NCBI GenBank assembly: GCA_019095985.1
Contig: CM032660.1
Coordinates: 52,628,481-52,692,480 of the forward strand
DNA: 64,000 nt
Direction: 5' to 3'
Source of the DNA: Streblospio benedicti
Lineage: Eukaryota; Annelida; Polychaeta; Spionida; Spionidae
The position numbers were made by a program, and so were the translations under genes. Below are positions 11,468 to 20,659 of this stretch, piece after piece. Positions within the stretch are counted from its first letter, which is position 1; every line of letters starts with the position of its first letter. The notes under the pieces were generated by a model, which made no database searches, was not told the DNA's origin, and saw only the letters and a program-made list of their open reading frames with translations.

Positions 11468-11497
11468 CAACAACAGACCCCTATGATGATGTTGTGA
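2277..11497 (+). CDS. UNC93A-like multi-pass membrane protein, 3-prime six exons
   Basis: Exons: 2277-2461, 6076-6232, 8127-8255, 8694-8832, 10837-10958, 11345-11497 (TGA). All junctions are GT-AG and phases join without a break, giving about 292 residues of a family that usually runs about 450; the N-terminal exons lie off the window. Hydrophobic segments occur in every exon: one after the Cys-rich loop (CGARDCGRWDEF), then LLLLAPLVVF, PAVGAVLACHGAV, LFSLGLLLVLLW, FGLLFCAHQEAAFSCLRML and VYVMGCVLAVGVIMYSVVEV. The signatures GLQQGFILADFTK, SYINCVLGVPAVG and DAIWNTQTN match the UNC93/MFS-like family as I know it. Human UNC93A is a plasma-membrane protein of uncertain transport role; UNC93B1 traffics nucleic-acid-sensing TLRs. 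The fit is better to the A-type. The tail after the last helix is RGRKS, about 17 Gln, then TPMMML. Exons are very GC-rich compared with the introns. Confidence 0.9.
2490..2775 (+). repeat. Duplicated donor-flank sequence in intron 1, with TATAG-type simple repeat
   Basis: Two related copies start near 2490 (CCATGTACTGACAG) and 2604 (TCATGTACTGACAGGTAAGG). Both are followed by GGTCG, a GAGAGTAGTATAGTA stretch and TTGGCCTGATCTCATA. The start resembles the preceding exon end (TCATGCTCGACAGGTGGGG). The second copy is expanded by AGTATAGTAT/GTACAGT simple repeat (about 2650-2740). Confidence 0.65.
3030..4560. other. Intron 1 block rich in TAAT motifs; possible regulatory sequence
   Basis: Non-coding and not obviously repetitive apart from 3588-3751. 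It contains a perfect 16-base palindrome GGATTAGCGCTAATCC at 3228-3243, two back-to-back TAATCC sites of the kind bound by K50 (Otx/Pitx/Gsc) homeodomains, and many TAAT cores around it. Enhancer function is inference only. Confidence 0.3.
3588..3751. repeat. Short inverted-repeat element in intron 1
   Basis: The arms run inward from ATTCAATACTACTCTCCCTG (left) and, on the other strand, CTCAATTATACGCTCACTG (right), then share GACATAGCTGAAGACATA nearly exactly. A worn half copy of the left arm recurs at about 6515-6580 (CAAGCAAGTTCCTACCACTG). Looks like a MITE. Confidence 0.6.
4561..5840. other. Intronic sequence without recognisable feature
   Basis: Part of intron 1 of the UNC93A-like gene. 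Open frames at 4571-4765 and 5460-5672 are short, lack splice-site context and have no recognisable domain. Nothing else seen. Confidence 0.5.
5841..5930. repeat. Near-perfect 90-bp foldback palindrome
   Basis: The left arm GAGCTTGTTGAGCCGCAAAA TTGTACCACC is repeated in reverse complement at the right end (GGTGGTACAATTTTGCGGCT CAACAGAGCTC), with a loop of about 25 bases that itself pairs partly. Such hairpins are typical of tiny MITEs. It lies 145 bp before exon 2 of the UNC93A-like gene. Confidence 0.75.
6207..6453 (+). repeat. Minisatellite grown from exon 2 end and its splice donor
   Basis: About eight units of 29-32 bp. The first unit is the real exon end (GGCTTCATCCTCGCTGACTT CACCAAG) plus donor GTGAG. 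Five units keep CACCAAG|GTGAG, one has a GC-type CACCAAGGCAAG and two are degenerate. The unit length is not a multiple of three, so use of a downstream copy of the donor would generally change the frame. Confidence 0.9.
6600..7940. other. Intron 2 remainder, no gene seen
   Basis: AT-rich, with fragments resembling the TA-type MITE family (about 7635-7745, CCACCAACTCTATTGAGAC-like wording). The open frame at 6968-7303 has no recognisable domain and I do not call it. Confidence 0.45.
7941..8120. repeat. TA-type MITE ending 6 bases before exon 3
   Basis: Begins CAGTAGAACCACC and ends TAATAGAGAGGTTCTATTG, imperfect inverted repeats. The right half (CACCTAACACTGGACCCAAA) closely matches 1948-2124. 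The following six bases TTGCAG are the acceptor of exon 3 of the UNC93A-like gene, so the element's right end supplies the polypyrimidine region of the splice site. Confidence 0.8.
8251..8545 (+). repeat. Minisatellite grown from exon 3 donor
   Basis: About ten units of 28-31 bp of the type CATGGGGAGAGTGGTTACCA plus GGGATACACGG. The first unit overlaps the genuine exon 3 end and donor (TCATG|GTGAGTGGTTACC). Later units retain ATGGTGAGTGGG or AAGGTGAGTGGG, so donor-like motifs recur through the array. The middle units are nearly identical, which points to recent expansion. Confidence 0.9.
8868..9045 (+). repeat. Two degenerate copies of exon 4 end plus donor
   Basis: Exon 4 ends GACGCCATCTGGAACACACA GACCAACA|GTGAGTGG. 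Downstream copies read AGATGCCATCTGCAAAACAT ... GAACAGTGAGTG (ending near 8916) and GACGTCATCTGAAGCGCACA AATCAACAGTGAGTG (ending near 9045). Both keep the donor. A short GT run follows the first copy. Confidence 0.8.
9435..10098. repeat. Duplicated and inverted segments around a 110-bp unit
   Basis: A unit containing GTGGTTTGAGTGATTAAACT GTG and ending GGTCTAGTTG occurs twice in tandem (about 9872-9984 and 9993-10098) and once inverted near 9440-9475 (CACAGTTTAATCATTCAAAC CAC). It looks like the remains of a foldback element whose right arm was duplicated. Confidence 0.55.
10099..10790. repeat. Interspersed repeat flanked by 7-bp direct repeats
   Basis: It starts GCGTCGCTTCAGCAGCTGAA GCG and is bracketed by TCTAGTT at 10092-10098 and 10791-10797, a plausible target duplication. 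The right end contains AGCGACGC, the reverse complement of the start. Related sequence (CTTTACACAAC, GTGATTCGATTTTGGGCACT) recurs at 24515-24735, 37440-37700 and 41503-41675. No protein-coding capacity seen; class unknown. Confidence 0.65.
11025..11190 (+). repeat. Two shadow copies of exon 5 in the following intron
   Basis: Exon 5 ends CTGGGGATTGCCGCCGCCTT ... GACTGGCTCTGTGTCAGCAC CAAG. Copy one (11029-11088) reads CTTGGGGATCAGCTCAG ... CACGACTTGCTGTGTGTCGG CACCAAGG and would encode LGISSVIACHDLLCVGTK beside the exon's LGIAAAFAWHDWLCVSTK. Copy two (about 11129-11185) keeps TATGCTGCAGTCCTTGGGGA. Neither copy has a good donor and acceptor, so I treat them as exon-derived duplications rather than alternative exons. 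Confidence 0.85.
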
Positions 11498-11938
11498 CCA
11501 TCCATGAAAGGTCCAGCACCAATAATATACTGTATAGTCTGCAGGGAGTGTACAATACCATCACAGTTCCTAAGCATCTGGCGTTTGGATAGTGAGCACC
11601 ATGTGTTGAGTTTGTACGACACTGAAGGACTGGGTAATCGGTTATAGTTCAGCATCACTAATCGAGAGGTCAGACATGACATGGATTCCGTAGAGAGGTT
11701 CTACTGGATATATCGATATTTGTGATATGACATGCACAAAGTCATGCATTGGTATTGTTCTAAGTACCCAATGAATTGAATATGGATGTATGAATGTTTG
11801 TGAAGATGACCAGGAATGGATCCAGAAAAAACGTCTGAATGGTAAAGCATGTAAACCTAAATGAACTCTGTTTGTTACGAATGTTTTTCTATGTCCAATA
11901 TTTCTTTTTGGACAGCTTCTGCCCGTGCTATGCTAGAA

Positions 11939-11944
11939 AATAAA
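11939..11944 (+). promoter_or_regulatory. Candidate polyadenylation signal of UNC93A-like gene
   Basis: AATAAA 442 bases after the TGA, followed by AT-rich then non-descript sequence. The inferred 3-prime UTR contains a MITE right end near 11680 (GTAGAGAGGTTCTACTGG). Confidence 0.55.
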
Positions 11945-14700
11945 GATTTGATAACAAAATGTGACTCAACAGCGGTTACTATATTAAAACTAAGATTTCC
12001 ACCCCCAAATTAAGTTCTGTGTTTGAAACCTAGTGAGCGTAAATAGAAAATATACCATGTACCAAGTATGATTCATAATATCTAAATTTAAATGTGCACA
12101 ATAGCAAGACAAAATTACACCCAAATTGTAAATGATGTCAAACAGACAATACCTAACCAAAAACATATCTTATTATGCCATAAGGCCTACTACGTCACAT
12201 CAGGTAAGAACTGATTACATAGCCTGTAGTGTAATTTGAACCCATGATTTTACACCACCAGAACAGTTCAGACTTTTAAGTCGACTCGGAACCAGTGATT
12301 ACTAATAGCCCACATGATGGTTTGGTTTGAGAATCATAATTCTATTTTTTCATGGATTCTAGTATTCTACACGCGTGCAGTCGCTTTAGTCATAGTATCT
12401 ATATAGGCGGTATATGCTGTGCCTGACTTATCATATGGCTTAATTACATATACTGACATGTATCCGAGTCCAAAAATCAAATATATTCCATTTTCAATTC
12501 ATTGTCTCACACATCCTGCCACCAAGCTTAATATATTTCAATTAAGAGTCCCCGATTCATGATATATAAAGCGCAAACCTGCCAGACATCAGCTCCCATC
12601 AGCCGCCATCCTCCATCTATTAGCCTCGGACAGCCAGTGATTACATGACCGTCATCCATATTTCAGCAATAACAGGCAAACAACATAGAGACACCGTCCG
12701 CCGCCGCCCGTTACAGACCATCGCAATAAACGCCCATTACGATCAACTAAGATGGCCATTATTATTGTCGATTCAAATGTGTTAGTCTCATCAAGAATAG
12801 CCCTGTTGACAAATTTTACACATAACACGCGAGGAGTTGTGTTACGAGTACTTTTTTATTGTGCATTTTCTGGGTGATCGGCTTTTCATTTTGGCGCACT
12901 CTGGTGACCCATAACAGCCGCATTCTTTGTGAGATATATGTACTTTGTGTAGTGTTGCTGCCACAGATAGGTTAAATCTTACACAGTGGCTTGTAATGGC
13001 TGGTTGCGGACGTTTACATGGGGTTTCGGGGGGTGGGCGTGGGGTTGACATAAAAAATGCGCCTTACAGGCACCGGCAGCGTTAAATGAACACTGGAATC
13101 GGCTTATATTCATCAATACACAATGCAATACATATATAAACAAAATTATATCACAAACAGTACTGCCTGAATAAATGCTTATTGAACAACATGATTTATA
13201 TACGATGAAACACACAACCCTATTCCCTAGATGACCCAAAGGCTGTCTACATGCTTGTGGTCCAATATGACTTCTCTAATGTTTGCTGCCAGTCTCCATT
13301 AGTGGCAAGAGCAGAGTAGAAACAGTCATTGATCCGTGATGCAACCAACACAGTGACAATCCTCCAATACATTATAAAGCTGGGCCTACACACACATTTA
13401 CTTGTACATTTCCACGCACATGGTCACTTCTGTGATAGCAATAATAGCCTTCGTATTCACTTAATAGAACCCTAAAAGTTTAAAACTATATAACTACAAG
13501 CAGTATAAACAAGCATTCACAAACACGTTTCCAGTGTGAAACCTTGCCCTTTTGAGCTCTTCGTGGGACATTATTGGCAATGACTTAAAGCAAAGCCGTG
13601 TCAAAAATTGAAAAAAAAATACATATTTCTTCCTATATTTTCACTTGTTTGATGTGTGCTAGAGCTGAAGCAATACATGGATATGCTTTGTTATATATTG
13701 ATATTTGTGATTGCCCTACCCATTTATGCCTCACTAAGCTGTGCTGTTCAGCGGTGGCCGGGATGCTATTGCAGATGGCTGGCAGGTGTGGGGTCCAAAT
13801 TTATTATTACTCTCATGACCGTGACGATCGGTGAACACAGGAAGCAATGATGTGTATATTTTTACCTCACTATTCTTGGACCTAACGCACCTTGGTCCTA
13901 CATGGGTCTCGTGGTTTGTTTTGACTTTTTTGTTAAAGGATTATCATATTTTTATCAAATTATTTCGCTAAACGTGAAGATGTTGTGATGTTTTTAATGT
14001 TTGGCAATTGAATGAGGAAGCCTAGCTTCTTTTGACAGTACTCGTTTGTTTGTGTATGTGTGTGTGTGTGTGGGGGGGGGGTGACCGTATACAATCCACG
14101 TGTACATTTTGCAATGTTTATATAATAAATGCATGTAGACCCGTGTTTATTCTTTTCTCCATGTAACAATAGATTATATAGACCTAGACACCAAACTTAA
14201 CGGAATCACTGACCAGTTTCCAAATTGCCATCTTAATAATTGCGGAAGTGTTGCAGCCATAGGGAATTGCATGCAAAAAAATCAAACACAATCCGTATTC
14301 GCTGCTAATAGATTTCACGTGTATATCGGCCTTGTATAATATATGATATGCTGTTAAGCTGTTTAGTGACGTGGAATCCCCCCCCCCCCCAAACGCACTG
14401 TAAACTTTTTACATAAAGATTGGTGTATGTCGTGGACTTTTGTATCTAGGGCTTTGTAATCTAAGACAACAGGCAGACTAGACGAGACCAGACTGATTGG
14501 TCTAGGCTAACCCAGACGGTAGGATAGTCAAGAATGTTTTCCCTTCTACCCACTGCCAAGGCGGTGTTCACCACTGGGTTTCACGGGAAGCCTCCCTACG
14601 AGTAGGACTTTACACCAGTGCTGACACGCAGTGCTTCAGGTGTCCCCTGCACACAGCCACGTGAGACTCAGTCCACGAGAGCCTATTCCGAAGAAAAGGT
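11945..14700. other. Intergenic stretch, no gene seen
   Basis: Short open frames (for example 13598-13834) have neither splice context nor recognisable domains. The stretch 12540-12780 is less AT-rich and looks non-repetitive, but I see no code in it. Simple runs: TGTG then poly-G at 14055-14081 and poly-C near 14380. Confidence 0.5.
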
Positions 14701-14732
14701 CGACAACCCAACTTACTGCCCATCCAGCATCT

Positions 14733-14960
14733 AAGGGAACGATCATAAATAACGACATTGGGGGGCGTCGTCCATCGTTTAGGGCTCAAAGAAAAAGTTA
14801 ACCGGCCCCCCCCCATCAACATTTTAAAGAGTTGAGTGAACCCCCCCCCCAAAAAAAAAAAAAAAAAAAGAGCTAAAGAAAAAAGTTATCTGTATAATCA
14901 TTGCATTGCTAAAAGAAAATGTTTGAAAAAATATACTGTAGCGTGATAATAAAAAAGTTC
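14733..14960. repeat. Copy of the GGAACGATCATAAATAACG element
   Basis: Contains GGGAACGATCATAAATAACG, CTCAAAGAAAAAGTTAACCG and CCCATCAACATTTTAAA, all shared with the better copy at 36808-37089. The right terminal repeat is not visible here. Confidence 0.6.
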
Positions 14961-16161
14961 AGCGACCCCCATCGAGAAAACAATCGTGTTCATTGTAAAA
15001 ATATTAATCGGAACTTGTTTGGATGCTGTTTGGATGCTATTTTTTTTTCAAAATAAAAATTCACGGGATGTCTGTGCACTCACGGGCCCTGTGTATCGCT
15101 CTAACAAAACCTAAATAACATATGAGTAGTGAGAATACGGGATTGGCCTGTTAAACGTAAGCATGCCATTCTAAAGCGTATGTGTTCATCGCATATTTCA
15201 TCCTGGCATAGTAATAAAACGCTAGCCGAAATAGAGAAAACAAGACATAATTAAATGTTATTTATAATATTTTTTCATAAAAATACCATCCAACCCATAT
15301 AAAGTAAAGAAATTAACTGGCCAGAGGGCTGAGCAATGTTCATTGAACGCCAAACGGAATATGCCCTGCGTTCCCGATATCACGTTTTTACGTGTGCTGT
15401 CCCGTTGAAAGAGGACGTTATGATTCCCTGTTGGAGGTTGCATTAGAGTGTGCCAGCTTCGAGATCTATGTTAAATTTAGCTGTTTCAATCGTAACTATG
15501 TAGGCCAAAGTTCTCTCTCGTAGTAATATAAGGGAAGCACTTCAGAATTGCACAAAACCTGCCAAACTTGAGCTAAAATTTACCTATGGCCGCATTTGCA
15601 GAAAATATTTATTTTTTGTGTAAACATCCTAAAACGTATGTACTATCAGGTAGACATACTTAGATTTTGTGCGAGCTGGGATGCTTGTACCAACTTTTGA
15701 TGTGCAATGATTGAATTTTCTGTTGGCAAAAAAATGGCTAGTCCCAACTTTATATCGTTCAAAGGTCACTCAAATTAATTAACATACATTACGAACAAGG
15801 CAGTCGCAAAGAAAAATCGTTTACTTTTCAGAATATACATACTTTGCTAGGAGAAAAATGCCATCATTTATATTTATTTTGAGTTCCAAAAGTTGATCTA
15901 CTTTTTTCATGGGAGTACTGCGTTGCCCGTTTTAATTTTTTTTTTTTTTTTTTTGCGATTTATTACTGGGAAAATAAAATCTGGCTAAGACAATGGTTTT
16001 TACGTTTGACGTACGGTCCGTGCCGGCGGATAGTACTCAGTACAGTAAACACAAAATAACAAAATGACCAAAGTCAACATATAACGCACGAAATGTAAAT
16101 CCGATTATCCGTTTTAGTGTGGAATAGTAATCCATGAACTGCTTCAAGTAGGTGAACAACA
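14961..16161. other. Upstream flank of the one-exon ankyrin gene
   Basis: AT-rich with several homopolymer runs (poly-T near 15940). No clear TATA box could be assigned to the 16162 start. Nothing else recognisable. Confidence 0.4.
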
Positions 16162-16920
16162 ATGGAGGATGTAAAAGATATAAACAGGTTGCCACAAAGT
16201 ACATGCAGGGAGTCTTCGATTCACAGTGTTTTTAAAAGCCGCAGCGTCAAACATTTAAGATCTCTGGTGGTAAGTGGTGATGTGGATGTCAACAATAGAG
16301 ACACTTGGGGCCGAACACCACTTCACTATGCTGCACTATACAATCGCCACGTTTTGTCAAAGATGCTGATTGAAGAGAAGGCCAACATAGATGCTGCAGA
16401 TGTGAACGGCAGCACGCCACTTCACATTGCTTTAGAAATGAGATACGCCAGAGTCGCAACAATGTTGATTGAACATGGTGCTGATATTGCTTGCAAAGAC
16501 AAAACAGGAAAAGTGCCTTTACACTACGCCGTATGGCAAAATATGCACGAGTTGGTGTTAACGTTGGCTATCAGGGGCGACAATGCGAATATTACTGATC
16601 TACATGGTATCACACCATTGCATTTGGCATCAATACGCGGTAATAGCTGTATGGTCGAGTTGTTGACCAGAGTAGGTGCGGATGCTAATGCCAGAGATGT
16701 GAATGGGATGACACCTTTACATTACGTTGCATTACATGGTCACTTGGATGTGGTAGATGTACTGGTCTCATCGGGAGCAGAGATAGGTGCCAGAAACAAA
16801 CTACAGTCTACACCGATAGATGTCGCTATATTGAATCAACAGTACAAGGTGCAAAACAAGCTCGAGGTAGCAAGGGTCATGGTTTTATACAAGATGAAGC
16901 ATGGGTACGTTAGCGAATAG
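16162..16920 (+). CDS. Ankyrin-repeat protein, single exon, 252 aa
   Basis: The ATG lies in a good context (AACAATGG). About 45 N-terminal residues without a recognised domain precede five to six ankyrin repeats: DTWGRTPLHYAALYNRHVL (about residue 46), DVNGSTPLHIALE (79), DKTGKVPLHYAVW (112), DLHGITPLHLASIRG (145), DVNGMTPLHYVALHGHLDVV (178), then a weaker repeat (NKLQSTPIDVAIL). Ankyrin repeats are protein-binding scaffolds; no catalytic domain is present, so the partner is unknown. The lack of introns contrasts with the multi-exon ankyrin genes downstream; a retrocopy or a genuinely short gene are both possible. A 71-bp tandem duplication spans its stop codon. AATAAA at 17014-17019 is a plausible polyadenylation signal. 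Confidence 0.8.
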   Translation: MEDVKDINRLPQSTCRESSIHSVFKSRSVKHLRSLVVSGDVDVNNRDTWGRTPLHYAALYNRHVLSKMLIEEKANIDAADVNGSTPLHIALEMRYARVATMLIEHGADIACKDKTGKVPLHYAVWQNMHELVLTLAIRGDNANITDLHGITPLHLASIRGNSCMVELLTRVGADANARDVNGMTPLHYVALHGHLDVVDVLVSSGAEIGARNKLQSTPIDVAILNQQYKVQNKLEVARVMVLYKMKHGYVSE

Positions 16921-17019
16921 TGCAAAATAAGCCTGAGGTAGCAAGGACCATGTTTTTTTTGTTTTGTTTTTTTTTTTTTTTTTTTTTACAAGATATAAAA
17001 CATAAAGGTTAGGAATAAA
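16849..17019 (+). repeat. 71-bp tandem duplication across the ankyrin gene stop codon
   Basis: GTGCAAAACAAGCTCGAGGT (from 16849) recurs as GTGCAAAATAAGCCTGAGGT (from 16920), followed in both by AGCAAGG-CATG and, after a poly-T tract in the second copy, ACAAGAT. The first copy encodes the last 24 residues; the second lies in the presumed 3-prime UTR. Confidence 0.75.
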
Positions 17020-18344
17020 GCTGAGAATACACAAAAGAAATCCATGAACTTGAATGATTTTACTGAACCGGATGATTTTGAAAGAGTAGTGATATATGAG
17101 GGAAACTTAGATCATGCCGTGACGTGTGGGGATGTATATGGGAGAAAGTGGTTGTAATGATATGGCTACTAGCCAATTGTGGACTGGTGAAGAGGATATG
17201 ATATGCAATAATATGAATACACCCCAAAATACCCAAGTCAAGTATATAACTAGGCCAGAGTATATGAATAACAATGGTTTGGCATTCGCTGTAATGTGCA
17301 TGTTTGTTTTATTATGTTGTTATGGATACACTAGTGATTACCAAAACGAATTAAAGCGTGGAAATCAGCAAAATTGCAAGACAAGAAATAAAGAAAGTGG
17401 GTGTGTGTACAGTACATGGATATGACAGAACAGCACATACTGGCAGAGGTGGCAGCGATGTTATTAGCAGAAACTCTTTATCACATTAACACCATCAACT
17501 GAAGTGTCAAGTTACGTTAACCTTTAAATGTGTGATGTTTTAGGATTCATTCTTTTGAGAATTGATTCTCGGTATTTAATTAGAGAAAGGATTTTAACTT
17601 AATTCTTCATAGATACACATATTTTTTAATACAGGTAAAAATGTTCATGCTTACAGATATCATTCAAATAGCAGTGGTACCATACCAACTAATCATGAAT
17701 GCAATAGATACACAGACCAAATGAATTTGACTTGTTGTAATAAGCTGACAAGCACCATATTTATTTAAATTCATGTTTCTTATATTCTTGATTTTCTATC
17801 TTTACTTTGAGATACATAGACAAAACCTGTATATATTTCTACCATATTTTATTGTTTATTATTCTTATTAAAATATGTGAAAGAAAAATCGTTTGATAAT
17901 TTTACAATATGGTTTGTACACAAAGAGAAAAACACAAAATTGTCTCAGACTCACTATGATGGGCATTTTGAAAAAGCCGCCCAACCTATTAATAGATTTA
18001 TATCAGAAAACGGTTTAGCTCTAAAATCCGCAACATTGTGACATCGGTAATTTATTTTTATGGATTGTATAACCAATCTTGACAGGGTATACCAATAACA
18101 TGGCTGCCATTTAAAAAGGCCAATAAGAATTTCCCAAAGTTGAATTGTAAGTGGCTAGGTGGATTGAACTTCTATTGGGCCTATGAATGCCAAATATCTC
18201 AAGTCTATCTCCAGTACATATCCACACAGGATAACCTCGTACCTCAATCAAATTCTAACACTTGGATACCGTGAAGTAAATACATAACACCGGACTACCA
18301 TAAACAATGATACACTGGTCAGCTCATACTCACCGGATATCAGA
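17020..18344. other. Intergenic, no gene seen
   Basis: AT-rich. The open frame at 17126-17425 has a hydrophobic patch but no family resemblance and no splice context; not called. Confidence 0.45.
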
Positions 18345-19341
18345 ATGCCACATAGAAAGTGCTCAAAGTGCGGAGCTGCTCACGCCCCACCTCGGGGTAA
18401 GAACTGTCCCATGGAGACAGAGGACGGCCAAGGCAGTCAAATGGATAAAATCGCCCAAACACTTGCCGATATCAGCCATAGACTAACAAAGCTCGAGACA
18501 GCCCCACAGCAACCGAGCTCTCGAGCTCCCCTCTGTGCAAAGTCGACACGGTGGTCCAGGCGCACAGCTCAGCCAGCGCCTCCTAGATCTCCAGGCCGCT
18601 ACATCCGACTCAGAATCCGATGCAAGCGGTGACGATGTAGAAGTCAGACAGAAGAACGAGAAGAGGAAAAAGTCGGGTAAGCTAATGACCGCCCAACATA
18701 AAGTCAATATTGATATAGACTGGCCCCACTTCTATGTCTACCGTGGCAACAATCCCGTATCATATGACTCTATGACAATAGCAGAATTCACATTTGGATA
18801 TCTTTCTGCTATGGACAAAACAGACAGAAAAACTAGCCAACACATGCATTCCCATCTTAGGGTGATAATGGAGGAAGCGTCACAGTTCAAATGGGATGTG
18901 GTCCTGTCGTACCATGCCGTGGTGCTGAACCACATTGAGACGGGCAGGCTCACATGGGCTCAGGCATCGCAAGAAGATCTTCGCCGGAGGCATGTCTGGA
19001 ATGCACCGGTGGTCCTGAGTTCAGGCAGGCTCAGCAGAGCCGAAGCGTTGTCGTATTCGTTTCCAAGATGCGAAGTGCACAAAGCAGGCCCACCCACGAC
19101 AGCCTGCTACACACATGCAAATGCTGCATATGCCACCATCTTCCTGCTTCAATCAAACACAGCGGATACAGACCCACCACGAAGATGGCGCTACCACGGG
19201 GCCACCTTCGCCGTCAGCACGGCAGTTCACATCACGCCGACAGTATTGTCTGCAGATTCCACTCCCCGCGCCACCCTATGCCAACACAGCCCCCCACCAC
19301 CACCCCACCCCACTGATTCTTCCAGCGTCCAGCCAGAGTGA
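18345..19341 (+). mobile_element. Fossil of a Gag-like gene from a retroelement (DIRS or LTR kin)
   Basis: Two overlapping open stretches give a Cys-rich start (CSKCGAAH), an acidic/serine-rich linker, and a conserved block around DIDWPHFYVYRG, YDSMTIAEFTFGYLSAM and WDVVLSYHAVVLNHIETGRL TW. From memory that block is typical of the first gene of tyrosine-recombinase (DIRS-like) retroelements in aquatic invertebrates. No reverse transcriptase or recombinase and no terminal repeats are visible nearby, so it is a broken partial copy. Family assignment is tentative; age is unknown but the block is still well conserved. Confidence 0.55.
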
Positions 19342-20095
19342 TCAACAGTCACCTCTACGAGGAAACTTATGGTGATTTCTTGCGCAACTAAACGTTGCCA
19401 TATTATATACGAGATACAAAAATTCAAGTCCTTTGATCAGGTTGGCGTTTAAACAAATTGTGTATGTGTAGCTTGCAATTTTATGGGATTTCTGTTTGAG
19501 GATGGTCTTCAGGTGTCAAGACCGACGATTTCATCATAGTACGTGTAAATACATTATATATCCTAAAATCACTTTGTACTCAAGTAGTACGTGAGGTTTT
19601 TGTAAGGCATCGACCAATTGATCTCAGGGGGGGGGGGGGAGCAGAAATATTGAAAAAAATAACGCAAGGCTGAAAATTGGTGTAAAAAATAATTAGGTTT
19701 CATGTGGCTAGAAAAGAAAATATTGTCAAATATGCCTTCAAACAGCTTTATACAGCTTAAAAAGATAATTGAGGTCCAGTAATCTAAGAAAAAAAATAGA
19801 TCTATGTGAAATTTCATGAAAAAAATAATTGAAGCTATGGTGAAAATAGCTGCTTCCCCCTGAGATGAAATGGTCGATCCCTAATGATCTAAGTATTCTA
19901 TATTCCACACTATTCGATGACATGTGATGTTGGGTGTTGATCTGCAAATATATTTGAACGTCAGTAGGACATGGTCTTATTATTGTATACTACGTGATGT
20001 AACATACGTTAATCTAACTTCTTGATTTTTTTCTGATATTTTTACTATTACTAAAAGTTCAAACATATAGTTTGCATTCAATCGGTTAATCAATG
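19342..20095. other. Intergenic, no gene seen
   Basis: AT-rich sequence with a poly-G run at 19627-19639. Minus-strand open frames here are short and low-complexity. Confidence 0.45.
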
Positions 20096-20099
20096 TAAT

Positions 20100-20245
20100 A
20101 CAACCTGATCAGTTTTGCTAGCATTGAGGCCCCTATGATTTCTACTAGCGTTAGGGCCCTTATGAATTCCGCTAGCATTAAGGTCGTTATGATTTCTGCT
20201 TACGCCGAGGCCTTCATGAGTTTTACTTGCATTGAGGCCGTTATG
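20100..20245. repeat. Minisatellite, five 28-bp units
   Basis: Units of the form CTAGCATTGAGGCCGTTATG plus ATTTCTG recur five times with 15-25 percent divergence. The matching minus-strand open frame (repeated NASxxHxGL) is a by-product of the repeat. Confidence 0.8.
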
Positions 20246-20334
20246 AAGTTGTGAATCGAAGAAACAGGTCTGGAGGGAGGGGGTGGGGGTCTTGGTCAGA
20301 AAATGGGTACGGACGTGCCTCGGACAGGTTGAAA

Positions 20335-20640
20335 ACGGCACCCACCAATATACCTATTTTTGAGAAAACGTGACCCCCAATATACCAATATCTGAGAAAA
20401 TGTGACCCACCAATATACCAATATCCGAGAAAAAGGTGACACACTATTATATTAAACTGCGATTCAAGTACATGTAGATATCAAGAATGAATATAATGAA
20501 TATCAATATTTTTATCCTGATAAATATACTAAAAATGTGAAAAAAGACACCCTGAATTATACCGAAAATGTGATAAAAGAGACCCGGTTTCGAGGCACGC
20601 CCGTACTAACCCCCCACCCCCAACCCACCCCGAACACACA
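20335..20640. repeat. Short tandem repeat plus copy of a dispersed repeat
   Basis: Three units of about 31 bp (CACCAATATACCAATATCTG AGAAAATGTGAC) at 20340-20440, followed by ATGAATATCAATATTTTTAT ... GACACCCTGAATTATACCGA at 20485-20640. The second part is repeated almost exactly at 22125-22220, and in both places is followed by an ACCCC-rich tract and an ACACAC run. Confidence 0.7.
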
Positions 20641-20659
20641 CACACATATAAAGAATATC

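Noticed and set aside
11410-11682. Minus-strand frame with poly-Cys
   Set aside because: Antisense of the CAG repeat in the last UNC93A-like exon.
17126-17425. 99-residue frame with a hydrophobic patch
   Set aside because: No family resemblance, low-complexity composition, no splice or promoter context.
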